Assembly (NCBI GenBank): GCA_038123735.1
Contig: JAYPAP010000005.1
Location: forward strand, 1-59,198
Length of the DNA: 59,198 nt
From: REDI01 sp038123735
GTDB lineage: Bacteria > Myxococcota_A > UBA796 > GCA-2862545
Direction: 5' to 3'
Shown in pieces: positions 35,134 through 43,980 of the stretch; the stretch's first letter is position 1, and every line of letters starts with the position of its first letter. The notes below the pieces were generated by a model, which had not been told where the DNA came from, did not search any database, and saw only the letters and a program-made list of their open reading frames with translations. The translations under genes and the position numbers were made by a program.

Positions 35134-35189
35134 TCCTGTGGCCGACCTCCGGCGGTGCTGCTACGGTAGCGGCCAACGTTGAGGACCTT

Positions 35190-35521
35190 ATGATGCGTTC
35201 TATTCTCCTGGTTGTGGCTGTGTCGCTCAGTGCCGCTGCGTGCAGCGATATTCGCTCTTGCCCCAATGCGTGTGATCGTGCGTTTTCTGAGTCAGAGTGT
35301 CACTTTGGAGCTGGCTTGGCGGCGGGTGGTGATCCGCGCAAGGCGATTCGGGAGTGCACCCGGGAATGTGAGAACGCGCTCCGTCAGACCGGCGACCTCG
35401 ATGGGTACGACCCTGATGATTACAACTCCGTTGATCGAAGCCGGAGCTTTGAGCTCAAGAATGAAGCACAAGCTGCGGCTTGGATCGACTGCGTCAGCGN
35501 NNNNNNNNNGGCATCAACTGA
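35190..35521 (+). CDS. Cysteine-rich lipoprotein 1 (end uncertain)
   Basis: ATG 35190 behind GAGG; lipobox SAAAC (Cys18), then SCPNACDRAFSESECHFGAG and IRECTRECENALRQ: about seven Cys in pairs, with an Asp/Tyr-rich middle and AAAWIDCVS before a 10-N gap (35500-35509). The reading after the gap is not certain; the frame that meets TGA at 35519-35521 (GIN then stop) would put its stop next to the following ATG and is my best guess. The next gene product has the same Cys pattern. Small secreted, disulfide-rich; role unknown. Confidence 0.65.
35500..35509. other. Assembly gap (10 N) near the end of Cys-rich lipoprotein 1
   Basis: Hides the C-terminus of the first Cys-rich lipoprotein. Confidence 0.95.
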
Positions 35522-35523
35522 GC

Positions 35524-35826
35524 ATGAGTCGGCCTTTTATCCCTTGGATGCCGATTATCCTCGCGGGGTATGCGGCTCTGCTGACCGGGTGCGAGCCTTC
35601 CTGCAAGGCGACATGCGCGTCCCTTCTGGCGTGTGACCTCGAGAGTGAGCGGGTGGCCATCGATGAGTGCGAGGCTGCGTGCGTATTTCAAGAGCGGCTG
35701 TACGAAGATGTAGACGCGAACGACCTTCGCAGTCAGTTCAGTGCGCACAAGCGGTGTCTCGTTCGCGAATCCTGCGACGATATTGCGGACGGCGTATGTT
35801 GGGATCCCGACTTGGGGTCGCTCTAG
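35524..35826 (+). CDS. Cysteine-rich lipoprotein 2
   Basis: 100 residues from ATG 35524; signal peptide with lipobox LLTGC (Cys23). Then SCKATCASLLACDLESERVA, DECEAACVFQERLY, CLVRESCDDIADGVC: the same ladder of Cys pairs and ECE/ECT helix as the gene just upstream, so the two are tandem paralogues. A start a few codons before is possible but MSRPFIPWMPIILAGYAALL is a good signal peptide. The stop is within CTAG shared with the convergent thiolase gene. Confidence 0.75.
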   Translation: MSRPFIPWMPIILAGYAALLTGCEPSCKATCASLLACDLESERVAIDECEAACVFQERLYEDVDANDLRSQFSAHKRCLVRESCDDIADGVCWDPDLGSL

Positions 35827-37022
35827 CGCAGTCGTTCGATCACCGTAGCCACGCCCTGACCCACGCCCACACATAGGGTTGCAACCCCGTATCGCGCGTC
35901 TACTCGGTCCATGACGCCGAGGAGGGTGGTCAGAATGCGTGCGCCGCTGCACCCGAGTGGGTGACCGAGCGCGATCGCCCCGCCGTGAAGATTCACATCC
36001 GCCTCGTCGATTCCGAGCTCACGAATCACAGCGAGCGACTGGGCCGCGAAGGCTTCATTGAGCTCCCAAACATCGATATCGCCGGTCTGCAGCCCCGCAC
36101 GCTCCAGCGCGATGCGGGAGGCAGGTACGGGACCAATGCCCATAATTGTGGGGTCGACACCAGCGGAGGCGCAGCTGAGGATGCGCGCTCTCGGCTTGAG
36201 CCCAAGGGCATCAGCAGAGGACTCACTGGCGATGAGCACCGCGGCGGCTCCGTCATTGAGCGGCGAGCTATTCCCGGCGGTCACGCTTCCACCTTCTTTA
36301 AACACCGCCCGCAACTTACCTAACTTTTCGATAGAGGTGTCGCGCCTCGGTCCCTCGTCGACGTCTACCAGCGTCTCCGATCGTCGTCCTTGGATGGTGA
36401 CTGGTGCGATCTCCCCATCGAGCCAGCCTGCATCTTGGGCCTCGATGGCTTTGCGATGGGAGTGGTAAGCGAAGCGGTCTTGGTCTTCTCGAGTAATATT
36501 GTACTTTTCGACAAGGTTCTCGGCGGTCTTACCCATCGCTTCCAAGGGAAAGAGCTGCTCCATTTTCGGATTCGGATACCGCCACCCGAGGGTCGTATCC
36601 CAGGCGGTGACATTTCCTGCCTTGGGCATCGTGGGGCCCCGGGGAACCGAGAGTGGCGCTCGACTCATCGATTCGACGCCGCCAGCCATAGCGAGCTGCG
36701 CATCGCCACACCGGACCATGCGGCTCGCCTGATTGACTGCCGAGAGGCCTGACGCGCAGAGGCGGTTCACGGTAATACCAGGGACGCTCTGGGGAAAACC
36801 GGCGAGCAGCGCCGCCATCCGTGCAATGTTCCGATTATCCTCGCCGGCCTGGTTCGCGCATCCGAGGAAGACCTCTTGGACCAGCGCCGGGTCGACGCCA
36901 GTGCGATTGATCAGCGCGGTCAGGGCGTGTGCGGCAAGGTCATCGGGTCGCATCGCCGCGAGGCTACCCTGAAAGCGGCCGACCGGGGTGCGTACCGCAT
37001 CGATGATCACGGGGTTGTTCAT
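35823..37022 (-). CDS. Thiolase (3-oxoadipyl-CoA thiolase-like acetyl-CoA acyltransferase)
   Basis: 399 residues, the normal thiolase length. Active sites: NRLCASGL (acylated Cys), ALGHPLGCSGAR (His) and TLCVGVGQG (second Cys). The stretch GCANQAGEDNRNIARMAALL is characteristic of the PcaF/PaaJ-type thiolases that cleave 3-oxoadipyl-CoA to succinyl-CoA and acetyl-CoA, but general fatty-acid thiolases of this lineage share it, so the substrate is open. Preceded by a 3-hydroxyacyl-CoA dehydrogenase 13 nt upstream, giving two successive beta-oxidation steps in one operon. Cytosolic. Confidence 0.9.
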   Translation of the reverse strand: MNNPVIIDAVRTPVGRFQGSLAAMRPDDLAAHALTALINRTGVDPALVQEVFLGCANQAGEDNRNIARMAALLAGFPQSVPGITVNRLCASGLSAVNQASRMVRCGDAQLAMAGGVESMSRAPLSVPRGPTMPKAGNVTAWDTTLGWRYPNPKMEQLFPLEAMGKTAENLVEKYNITREDQDRFAYHSHRKAIEAQDAGWLDGEIAPVTIQGRRSETLVDVDEGPRRDTSIEKLGKLRAVFKEGGSVTAGNSSPLNDGAAAVLIASESSADALGLKPRARILSCASAGVDPTIMGIGPVPASRIALERAGLQTGDIDVWELNEAFAAQSLAVIRELGIDEADVNLHGGAIALGHPLGCSGARILTTLLGVMDRVDARYGVATLCVGVGQGVATVIERLR

Positions 37023-37035
37023 GCGTGTTCTCCGT

Positions 37036-37881
37036 CTACCAAGTGTAAAAGCCCTGACCGCTCTTCTTGCCCAACTCGCCCCGCTCGACCATGTCGCGCA
37101 TCAACTGTGGGGGGATAAAGGCGGGGTTATTTAGCTCTTGCGCGAGATATTCGCCGATTTTGAGGCGGACGTCTAAGCCGACCAGGTCGGTGAGCTTGAG
37201 TGGGCCGATGGGGTGCCGGTAACCGAGCACCATGGCCTTATCGATGTCTTCAGCTGAGGCAACGCCACTTTCAAGCATCCGAATCGCTTCCATGCCCAGC
37301 GCGACACCCAGTCGGCTGGTCGCAAATCCCGGGACGTCACGGACCAAGATCACTTCCTTGTTGATCTTGGTTCCGAATTCCTGAATTCGCGCCACCGTGT
37401 CGTCGGAGCACGCCTTGGCGATGATGACTTCCAGGAGCTTCATGATGTGTACGGGATTGAAAAAGTGGGTGCCAATCAGCCGTTCTGGCCGCTCGAGAAC
37501 GGAGCCAATCGCGGCGATGGAGAGGCTGGAAGTGTTGGTGCCGAGCACCGTATCTGGGCGAACGAGCGGCTCGACCTGTTTGAACAAGGACTGCTTGATG
37601 TCCAACACCTCAGGGACAGCCTCGATAACGATGTCCGCTTGTTGGACGCAGGCTTCGACCGACGGGACTGCCTGCACGCGACCCAGTGCGCTCTCCATGG
37701 CCTCCGCCGTTACCTTGCCTCGGTCCACCCCTTTCTGAAGGTTCGCCCTGATCGCCGCGAGTCCACGCTCCAGGCCGCTAGGGTCCCGATCCGTAAGGTT
37801 GACCGACATTCCTGCCATTGCACACACCTGTGCGATTCCGTGTCCCATCGTGCCTGCGCCGATGACTCCAACCTGATGCAT
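37036..37881 (-). CDS. hbd: 3-hydroxyacyl-CoA dehydrogenase (3-hydroxybutyryl-CoA type)
   Basis: 281 residues from ATG 37881 (MHQVGVIGAG), the family's usual N-terminus. NAD-binding GVIGAGTMGHGIAQV, then IVIEAVPEVLDIKQSLF, LGTNTSSLSI and GTHFFNPVHIMKLLEVI with the catalytic His, followed by RDVPGFATSRLG and YRHPIGPLKLTDLVGLD. It oxidises an L-3-hydroxyacyl-CoA with NAD. Together with the thiolase downstream it may serve short-chain beta-oxidation, acetoacetyl-CoA or 3-hydroxyadipyl-CoA; PaaH is the alternative name if the pair acts in aromatic acid breakdown. Confidence 0.92.
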   Translation of the reverse strand: MHQVGVIGAGTMGHGIAQVCAMAGMSVNLTDRDPSGLERGLAAIRANLQKGVDRGKVTAEAMESALGRVQAVPSVEACVQQADIVIEAVPEVLDIKQSLFKQVEPLVRPDTVLGTNTSSLSIAAIGSVLERPERLIGTHFFNPVHIMKLLEVIIAKACSDDTVARIQEFGTKINKEVILVRDVPGFATSRLGVALGMEAIRMLESGVASAEDIDKAMVLGYRHPIGPLKLTDLVGLDVRLKIGEYLAQELNNPAFIPPQLMRDMVERGELGKKSGQGFYTW

Positions 37882-37959
37882 GGTCCGCTCCCGTGCCGAA
37901 GACGGGGCGTAGCCTGGTGGGGGTATGAAGGCGAGCGATGGGGCCAAAGCCTCTCGGTG

Positions 37960-40713
37960 CTAGTCGGGTGTGGCGAACGGGTCGATGATCGGGTCCGGCG
38001 CGTCGCCTCGTGCTTTCGCTTTTTCCGCTGCCTTTCTTGATTTCTCGGCATCCCGCTGTTCTCGCTTGATCCGCTTGGCCTCGGCTTTGGCCGCTTTTGC
38101 GGCGGCCTTCGGATCTTCGTTCACATCGGTGTTGAAACCAGGTCCAAACGGAGACGGGGCGGCCTCGGCTGCGGGTGGTGGCGCATCGGCGTCGGAGCTG
38201 CTGTCCGGCTCCGAGCCCTCCACGTCGTCGGCAGGAGTGACGGTATCGTCTGGGCTATCCACGGGGAAGCTGTCGGCATCTGCCTCCTGCTCTGGGACAC
38301 TCGATGCGCCCCAAGGTGCGTCCGATTCGCCTTCGGCACCAGGCGCTACCTCGGTGGGGGATTCCGCAGAGGGGGTTACCTCAGGGGCTTGTTCGCCAGT
38401 GGGGCTCTCGGTTGCCCACGGAGAAGCCTCGGTTTCATCGTTAGCCTCTGGTGGTGTGTCCGCTGCCTCTGAAGGGTCGCTGTCGGTCGGGGTGGGTGGT
38501 TGACCGGCCGTATCTTGTCCTTCGGGCTCCTCTTCCGCTGGGACGGATGGCGCCGACTCTGCGGGCGCCTCTGATTCACCCGCCGCCTCCGAGGGCTCAG
38601 TCTGCTCGGGGGTAAGGACGTTGGCAGGTTGTGTGTCCGCAGTCGGAGTGCTCGGGGAATCTGATTCACCGGCGTCTTGCTCGGCGGCGCCCTCCGCGTC
38701 TGCGAGGTCATTGAGGTCGATCACCGCCGTCTCTCCGGCAACTGCGGTGATTGGACGCTCAATGTCGATACCGCGCTGCGGGTCGGTGATGCGGACAACA
38801 TGGTCGCCGGGGATGACGATGAGGTTGTGGACCGGTGCCCGAGCGGCCTGGATGACGCCGTCGACGTAGAGATCGGAGTACGGCATCGGGAGCAAGACCG
38901 AGATGGAAGCTGTGTCGCTTCCGAGGGTGATTTCCGCGTTAGGGTCCCGCTCCTCGACCTCGAGGATTCGGAACTCAACCCGACGGTTTGCCTGTCTGCC
39001 TGACTCGGTGAAGTTCACGTCTACCGGCTCTTCTTCGCCGTATCCCTTGGCGCTGAGGCGTTCGGAAGCCACGCCGCGATTGGTCAGGTAGGTCATGACC
39101 GATTTGGCGCGACGCTCAGAGAGGCGTTGATTGGTGCGCGAACTGCCCACATTATCGGTATGACCTGCGATCTCGAGTGAGAGAAGCTGAGGGTTGTCGT
39201 TGATGACCGCGGCGACGGTATTGAGTAGGTCGAACGATTCCGGGCGAATGATGTCTTTGCCGGTCTGGAACTTCACCCGGTCGGTGATCGTGATCCGGTC
39301 GCCTTGCACGAAGGCGACGGAAGGACACCCGTTACTGGTCTCCACATCGGACTCGGCGCTGCGCGCTTCATCAGGACAAGCATCGCGGAAATCTGGGATA
39401 TCGTCTTCGTCTCGGTCTGGACACCCGGCGAGGGCTTGGGGTCCGCTGAAGGCGGGACACTGGTCGAGTTCGGGGGGAACAGGGCCTTCATAGCCTGCTT
39501 CCACGACAGCCGCCCAGCCATCCCAGTCGGCGGGTGGGGCGCGGTCGACGAGCTTATCGAGATCGGCATCTGGGCATCCGGCTAGGTCGGCATTCCCAGC
39601 TTGCAGTGGGCACGCATCGACCCCATCGGCGAGGCCGTCTTGGTCGTTGTCTGCCTCGGGGCATCCATCGGTATCCTCGAATCCATCGAAGTCTTCGGGC
39701 TCGTTGGCACACGCATCGTCGATGTCGAGGATCGCGTCTTGGTCATTGTCGATCTCGGGGCACCCGTCGCCATCCTCGAATTCATCGAAGTCTTCGGGGT
39801 CCTTGGGGCAGGCATCATAAGGGTCGAGGAGTGTATCTTCGTCGGAGTCCATCACGAGCTTGGCGTAGGTGATGGCCGCGGTGATTCGGTACCTTGGGGC
39901 TCCTACTCCGACGACTAGGGCGCGGCTGGCCCCGAGCGTGACGCCGATACCTTGGTCGTTGGTGACCTGGGTGAATACTCCGGCGGTGCCTAACACATTT
40001 CGAAAGCCGTCCCGAGCCGTAGTGCCGATGGAAAAGTCACTCTCGAGACCAACCCTCATTCGGTCGCGCGGACGCCACCACGCGGCGCCGCCGGTGCGCA
40101 CCGCCGATCCCACGGCGACACCTTGAAAAACACTACGCCCTTGAAGCGTCCATCCGAGGTTGGCCGCATACCCGAAGTCATCCTGAAATGTACCGCCAAT
40201 AGCCCCTTTTAGGTTGAGCTGGCCGCCTTTTGCGAGGAAGGCTCGCTTCCCTCCGGTGGGTACCGCGAGCCCCGGTAATGCGCTCACATAGAAGGTTTCA
40301 TTTGGGTTTTTGTAGACTTGATAGTTGGCCTGTACGAACATGTCGCTCGTATTCGCGCCCGAGTAATTGGAAAATGAGCCATTTCCCTCGTATGACAGTA
40401 CCCGCGTGTGCCAGTAGAGGGGCAGTCGAACATCGACACGAAAGCGCTCATTGACCGTCCAACCGCCGTAAAGGGTTGTGGCAAATACCTGCGGGACGGA
40501 AGGGATAGCCTCACCATCCGGGCCGGCCTGCATCACGAGGTCTTTCGCAATGTGGCCTAAGACGCCGAACGTAATGCCCTTGCCGGTGATGAGAGGAGAC
40601 TCGACGGAGGGTGAACCCGCATCGTGGGCGACGGAGACGGAAGGGTCCAATGGGTCAATGTCGGTAGCGTGCGCTGGCAGGGCGGCGCACATGGCTACGG
40701 CCAGAACTCTCAT
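37960..40713 (-). CDS. OmpA-family outer-membrane protein with TSP3 repeats and long C-terminal tail
   Basis: 917 residues. Signal peptide (1-16), barrel-like region (about 45-285), then Asp-rich thrombospondin type 3 calcium-binding repeats (289-465; units such as DNDQDAILDIDDACANEPED). OmpA peptidoglycan-binding domain at 475-583: VKFQTGKDIIRP, EIAGHTDNVGSSRTNQRLS and GRQANRRVEF. After it, unusually, a PEGA-like segment (600-668, SDLYVDGVIQAARAPVHNLI), an acidic low-complexity stretch rich in Glu, Pro, Ser and Thr (about 672-865) and a basic Ala/Lys helix (868-905, AAAKAAKAEAKRIK). Similar proteins of myxobacteria normally end soon after the OmpA domain. Start ATG has GGAGACGG upstream. It probably links outer membrane and cell wall. 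Confidence 0.88.
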   Translation of the reverse strand: MRVLAVAMCAALPAHATDIDPLDPSVSVAHDAGSPSVESPLITGKGITFGVLGHIAKDLVMQAGPDGEAIPSVPQVFATTLYGGWTVNERFRVDVRLPLYWHTRVLSYEGNGSFSNYSGANTSDMFVQANYQVYKNPNETFYVSALPGLAVPTGGKRAFLAKGGQLNLKGAIGGTFQDDFGYAANLGWTLQGRSVFQGVAVGSAVRTGGAAWWRPRDRMRVGLESDFSIGTTARDGFRNVLGTAGVFTQVTNDQGIGVTLGASRALVVGVGAPRYRITAAITYAKLVMDSDEDTLLDPYDACPKDPEDFDEFEDGDGCPEIDNDQDAILDIDDACANEPEDFDGFEDTDGCPEADNDQDGLADGVDACPLQAGNADLAGCPDADLDKLVDRAPPADWDGWAAVVEAGYEGPVPPELDQCPAFSGPQALAGCPDRDEDDIPDFRDACPDEARSAESDVETSNGCPSVAFVQGDRITITDRVKFQTGKDIIRPESFDLLNTVAAVINDNPQLLSLEIAGHTDNVGSSRTNQRLSERRAKSVMTYLTNRGVASERLSAKGYGEEEPVDVNFTESGRQANRRVEFRILEVEERDPNAEITLGSDTASISVLLPMPYSDLYVDGVIQAARAPVHNLIVIPGDHVVRITDPQRGIDIERPITAVAGETAVIDLNDLADAEGAAEQDAGESDSPSTPTADTQPANVLTPEQTEPSEAAGESEAPAESAPSVPAEEEPEGQDTAGQPPTPTDSDPSEAADTPPEANDETEASPWATESPTGEQAPEVTPSAESPTEVAPGAEGESDAPWGASSVPEQEADADSFPVDSPDDTVTPADDVEGSEPDSSSDADAPPPAAEAAPSPFGPGFNTDVNEDPKAAAKAAKAEAKRIKREQRDAEKSRKAAEKAKARGDAPDPIIDPFATPD

Positions 40714-40792
40714 AGGGACCGTCTCCTTCTTTCCTCGTACTGTATCTGGTGCTTTGGCGGTTGTCCGCTGGTAAGTCTACCAGAATGCCGGA

Positions 40793-41356
40793 CTAACGGC
40801 GAGGCGGGTACTTTCGTAGTTTTCTCTGTAGAGACTGGCGGTGCAGGCCGAGTCGGCGGGCGGCCTCCGAGATATTTCCACCGGTCGCTGTGAGCACGTA
40901 TTCGATGTACTCGCGCTCGTGACGGGCGAGAGAGGGGATTTGGTCGGGAACCGAAATGGTTGGGTCACCCTCCACTCGCTGAAATGCCGTCTCGATATCA
41001 GCGGGGTCGCAGGGCTTGGTTAGATAGTGATAGGCGCCGAGTTTGATCGCCTCAATAGCGGTCGCGATACTGCCATATCCCGTCAATACAATGGCCCGAA
41101 TACCGGGCAGGCGCTCCACCAGGTCTTTCAGAACCTCGAGCCCACGTTCACCAGATAGCTTGAGGTCGACCACGGCGAACTGCGGCTGGTGAACGGCAGC
41201 CAGTCCGAGGGCCGAGCGGTGGTCTTGCGCCAATAAAACGTGGAATCCGCGGTCTGTGAACTCGAGGTCCATCGCCTCGCGGAATGCCTCATCATCATCG
41301 ACGACGAGCATCTTGGGCTTGACGTTTCGGCGGCCTAGGGGGCGCGTCTGACTCAT
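40793..41356 (-). CDS. regA: RegA/PrrA/ActR-type response regulator
   Basis: 187 residues. Receiver domain: MLVVDDDEAFREAMD, phosphorylation Asp64 in VVDLKLSGE, VLTGYGSIATAIEAIKLGA and YLTKP (Lys114), a set typical of the RegA family. The C-terminus is a Fis-type helix-turn-helix: GGNISEAARRLGLHRQSLQR, which in RegA recognises target promoters. ATG 41356 follows regB by 3 nt, with RBS GAGG inside regB. Known RegA proteins respond to redox state and control energy genes; the targets here are unknown. Confidence 0.92.
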   Translation of the reverse strand: MSQTRPLGRRNVKPKMLVVDDDEAFREAMDLEFTDRGFHVLLAQDHRSALGLAAVHQPQFAVVDLKLSGERGLEVLKDLVERLPGIRAIVLTGYGSIATAIEAIKLGAYHYLTKPCDPADIETAFQRVEGDPTISVPDQIPSLARHEREYIEYVLTATGGNISEAARRLGLHRQSLQRKLRKYPPRR

Positions 41357-41359
41357 GAA

Positions 41360-42658
41360 CTACCTCGGGTCTTCAGTTCTGTGCGTAGCTAAAGGAAACC
41401 ACCAGACAGCTTCTGTCCAGTGACCTTTGCGTTCTTCGTAATTTAGACCTCCGCCAGCGCCGTCGGCGACGGCTCGAGCCACATACACTCCGAGACCAGT
41501 TCCTGCGGGCTTGGTCGTGAAGAAGGGCTCGCCAACGGTATCACCCACGGATGCCGGGAGTCCGCACCCGTGGTCCCGGACCCGAACGACTCCGAACTCC
41601 CCTTCGTGCCGAACCTGAAGCTCGATCGGGGCAGATACCCCAATTTCGTCCTGGGCCTCGCGGGCATTTTCGAGCAGGTTGATCAAGGCCTGGCGGAACG
41701 GAATGGGCGGTACATCAACAAATATAGGCTCTGGAGGGGCGGAATACGTGACTTCAGCCTGCGCTCCCTTCGCCCACAGGCGGTAGCCATCCTCCACGAG
41801 CTCGCCCAAAGCGCTGCGTTCAATGCCTGATGCGCTAGGATCGCCAGCACCGATCAACAACTGCTCCACTGTGGCCTTGCATCGGTCGAGCTGGCTCTGG
41901 ATCGCTTGGACGTCTTTGGCGGTATCCTCATCGGAAAAACGCCGGCCAATTCGCCGGAGACGCAGGTTAATCGTGAATAGCGGAGTGTTGAGCTCGTGGG
42001 CGGCTCCCGCAGCCAAGGTCCCTACGGTTCGAAGGCGGTCGATGCGTGCCGTGCGGTCCCGGGCTACGAGAAGCGCTGCTTTGTGACCCCTCAATGTGCG
42101 AGCCACTCCAATGGTGAATCCGGTGGCGGAGATGGCGGTGATGGCGAATGCCAGTAATTCACCCAGCCCGGCTAGGGTTTGCTCTGGGATCGTATGCTTC
42201 GTAAGGTCGATTGGTACTGAGTAATATCGGAGGGTGATATAAGATAGGAGCACGGTGACGGTGACCGTGGTGGCCTTGCCCCAGGTCAGCATCACCGCAC
42301 CCATACAGACATGGATGAGGAAGAGGACGATAAAGGGGTTGGCTGAACCCCCGGAAAGACCCAGAAAGATCGTGAGAGCCACCACCTCGGTGATGAGATG
42401 GGCGAGGAGCCTGGTGGGTTGGATCTCCTTGCCAGAACGCACCCGTGCCATGGCCTCAATATTCGCCGTGGCGAGAACGGTCATGACACACAGGAGGATC
42501 ACCAGGATCCAAGTGGACCGTAGAACCGTGAATGTCGTCGCCAGCGTGGCGGCCTGAGCGAATAATGCCACCCATCGCAGCGTGATCAACCACCGCAGCC
42601 ATAGCGCCCCTTCGTCGATGGCGGGGTCAACCGAAAATGACTGTGTGAGGGACTTCAT
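41360..42658 (-). CDS. regB: RegB/PrrB-type redox sensor histidine kinase
   Basis: 432 residues from ATG 42658, overlapping the bioA stop by 1 nt (TGATG). Six-helix membrane region, with the quinone-binding motif GGSANPF (103-109; family GGxxNPF). H-box GAAHELNTPLFTI (His221), and the redox-active Cys260 in QLDRCKATVEQLL, 39 residues after the His, the same spacing as the known RegB Cys in the DRC motif. ATP-binding lid: NLLENAREAQ, DHGCGLP and GTGLGV. These features support a functional RegB: it would sense quinone and redox state and phosphorylate RegA, encoded next. It is odd to find it translationally coupled to biotin genes. Confidence 0.92.
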   Translation of the reverse strand: MKSLTQSFSVDPAIDEGALWLRWLITLRWVALFAQAATLATTFTVLRSTWILVILLCVMTVLATANIEAMARVRSGKEIQPTRLLAHLITEVVALTIFLGLSGGSANPFIVLFLIHVCMGAVMLTWGKATTVTVTVLLSYITLRYYSVPIDLTKHTIPEQTLAGLGELLAFAITAISATGFTIGVARTLRGHKAALLVARDRTARIDRLRTVGTLAAGAAHELNTPLFTINLRLRRIGRRFSDEDTAKDVQAIQSQLDRCKATVEQLLIGAGDPSASGIERSALGELVEDGYRLWAKGAQAEVTYSAPPEPIFVDVPPIPFRQALINLLENAREAQDEIGVSAPIELQVRHEGEFGVVRVRDHGCGLPASVGDTVGEPFFTTKPAGTGLGVYVARAVADGAGGGLNYEERKGHWTEAVWWFPLATHRTEDPR

Positions 42659-43980
42659 CAGGGATTCATAACCTCGAGGATTGCAGACCGCGTAGCGCTC
42701 ACAAGACGCTCGGCTTCTTCCAGGGTGAGGCTTAATGGCGGATTTAAAACGATGGTATTTCCAAGAGGCCGGATGATGACGCCGTGGTTGCGGCATGCCA
42801 TGGCGATACGATGACCGCAATCGGGTGGTGCAGGGCCATCGGGGTGGGCAATGTCGATTCCGACCATGACTCCGCACTGGCGCACGGCGGTTACCCATTG
42901 GACCTCACCGAGCAATGCATCAAGGGCGGAAGCGAGGTGGACGGAGAGCCTCCTTACATGCTCGAGGGTACGCTCCTCATCAAATACGCGCAGTGAAGCC
43001 CTTGCTGCCGCACATGCGAGGGGGTTGCCGGTGTAGGTGTGGCCGTGAAAGAACTGCCGGTTCTCGCTTGGTGCGCCGAGGAACGCCTCGTACACCTCTT
43101 CGCTGGCGAGAGTAGCGGCGAGGGGGAGGTAGCCGCCAGAGATGCCCTTAGCGAGGCATAGCAGGTCGGGGGCCCGCCCAACCTGTTCCATCGCGAACAT
43201 GGAGCCTGTCCGCCCAAATCCTACCGCAACCTCATCGGCGACGACCAAGGCGCCGACCTCTCTGGCTGCATCTACGAGTCGTTGGATGAAACGCCAGGAG
43301 TGCATCTTCATGCCGGCCGCGCCCTGGACCAGAGGCTCTACGATGATGCCTGCTAGCTCCGCACCATGCCGATAGATCAACTGAAGCGCTGTGTTTAAGG
43401 CTTCTTCCTCCTCATCTCCGCCGGGCGAGAGGGGTGCGGGGGCGATGATGGCGTCGAAGAGCAATGGCCGAAAAAGTTCGTGAAACGTCTTGATCCCACC
43501 TACACTAACCGCGCCGAGGGTATCGCCATGGTAGGCATCTTGGAGGGTCATGAACCGAGTGCGTTGGGTCTGGCCTCGCTGTTGTTGTGCTTGATAGGCC
43601 ATTTTTATCGCGATTTCCGTCGCGGTAGACCCAGAGTCCGAGTAGAACACCCGCGTGAGTCCCTCGGGCGCGATGCTGACGAGCTCGGTCGCCAATTGGA
43701 TGGCCTCGGGATGGGTGAGGCCGAGCATGGTGGAGTGGGCGAGACGATCGAGCTGCTGCCGGACCGCTTCGTCGATCCGAGGATGCCCATGCCCGTGAAC
43801 ATTGGTCCAAAGTGAAGAAACGCCGTCGATGTACGCGCGGCCATCGGAATCGATGAGCTCCGCGCCTCGTGCTCGTTCGATGATCAGAGGTGTGCCGGTA
43901 GTCCATCGCTGCTGAGGCGTGAAAGGGTGCCAGAGATGCTGCTTATCTTGGGTTCTGAGCAGTTCAGAGTCACTCGTCAT
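42658..43980 (-). CDS. bioA: Adenosylmethionine-8-amino-7-oxononanoate aminotransferase
   Basis: 440 residues. Converts 8-amino-7-oxononanoate to 7,8-diaminononanoate with S-adenosylmethionine as amino donor in biotin synthesis. Characteristic segments: HLWHPFTPQQRW, DGVSSLWTNVHGHGHP, SDSGSTATEIAIKMA, VVADEVAVGFGRTGSMF and LCLAKGISGGYLPL (PLP lysine), and FFHGHTYTGNPLACAAA. Fold-type I PLP enzyme. ATG overlaps the bioF stop by 4 nt; regB starts in its stop codon. bioB and bioD are not in the window. Confidence 0.95.
   Translation of the reverse strand: MTSDSELLRTQDKQHLWHPFTPQQRWTTGTPLIIERARGAELIDSDGRAYIDGVSSLWTNVHGHGHPRIDEAVRQQLDRLAHSTMLGLTHPEAIQLATELVSIAPEGLTRVFYSDSGSTATEIAIKMAYQAQQQRGQTQRTRFMTLQDAYHGDTLGAVSVGGIKTFHELFRPLLFDAIIAPAPLSPGGDEEEEALNTALQLIYRHGAELAGIIVEPLVQGAAGMKMHSWRFIQRLVDAAREVGALVVADEVAVGFGRTGSMFAMEQVGRAPDLLCLAKGISGGYLPLAATLASEEVYEAFLGAPSENRQFFHGHTYTGNPLACAAARASLRVFDEERTLEHVRRLSVHLASALDALLGEVQWVTAVRQCGVMVGIDIAHPDGPAPPDCGHRIAMACRNHGVIIRPLGNTIVLNPPLSLTLEEAERLVSATRSAILEVMNP

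Noticed and set aside
37970..38503. Ala/Ser-rich + frame opposite the OmpA tail
   Set aside because: Mirror of the low-complexity Glu/Pro/Ser tail; no RBS or family.
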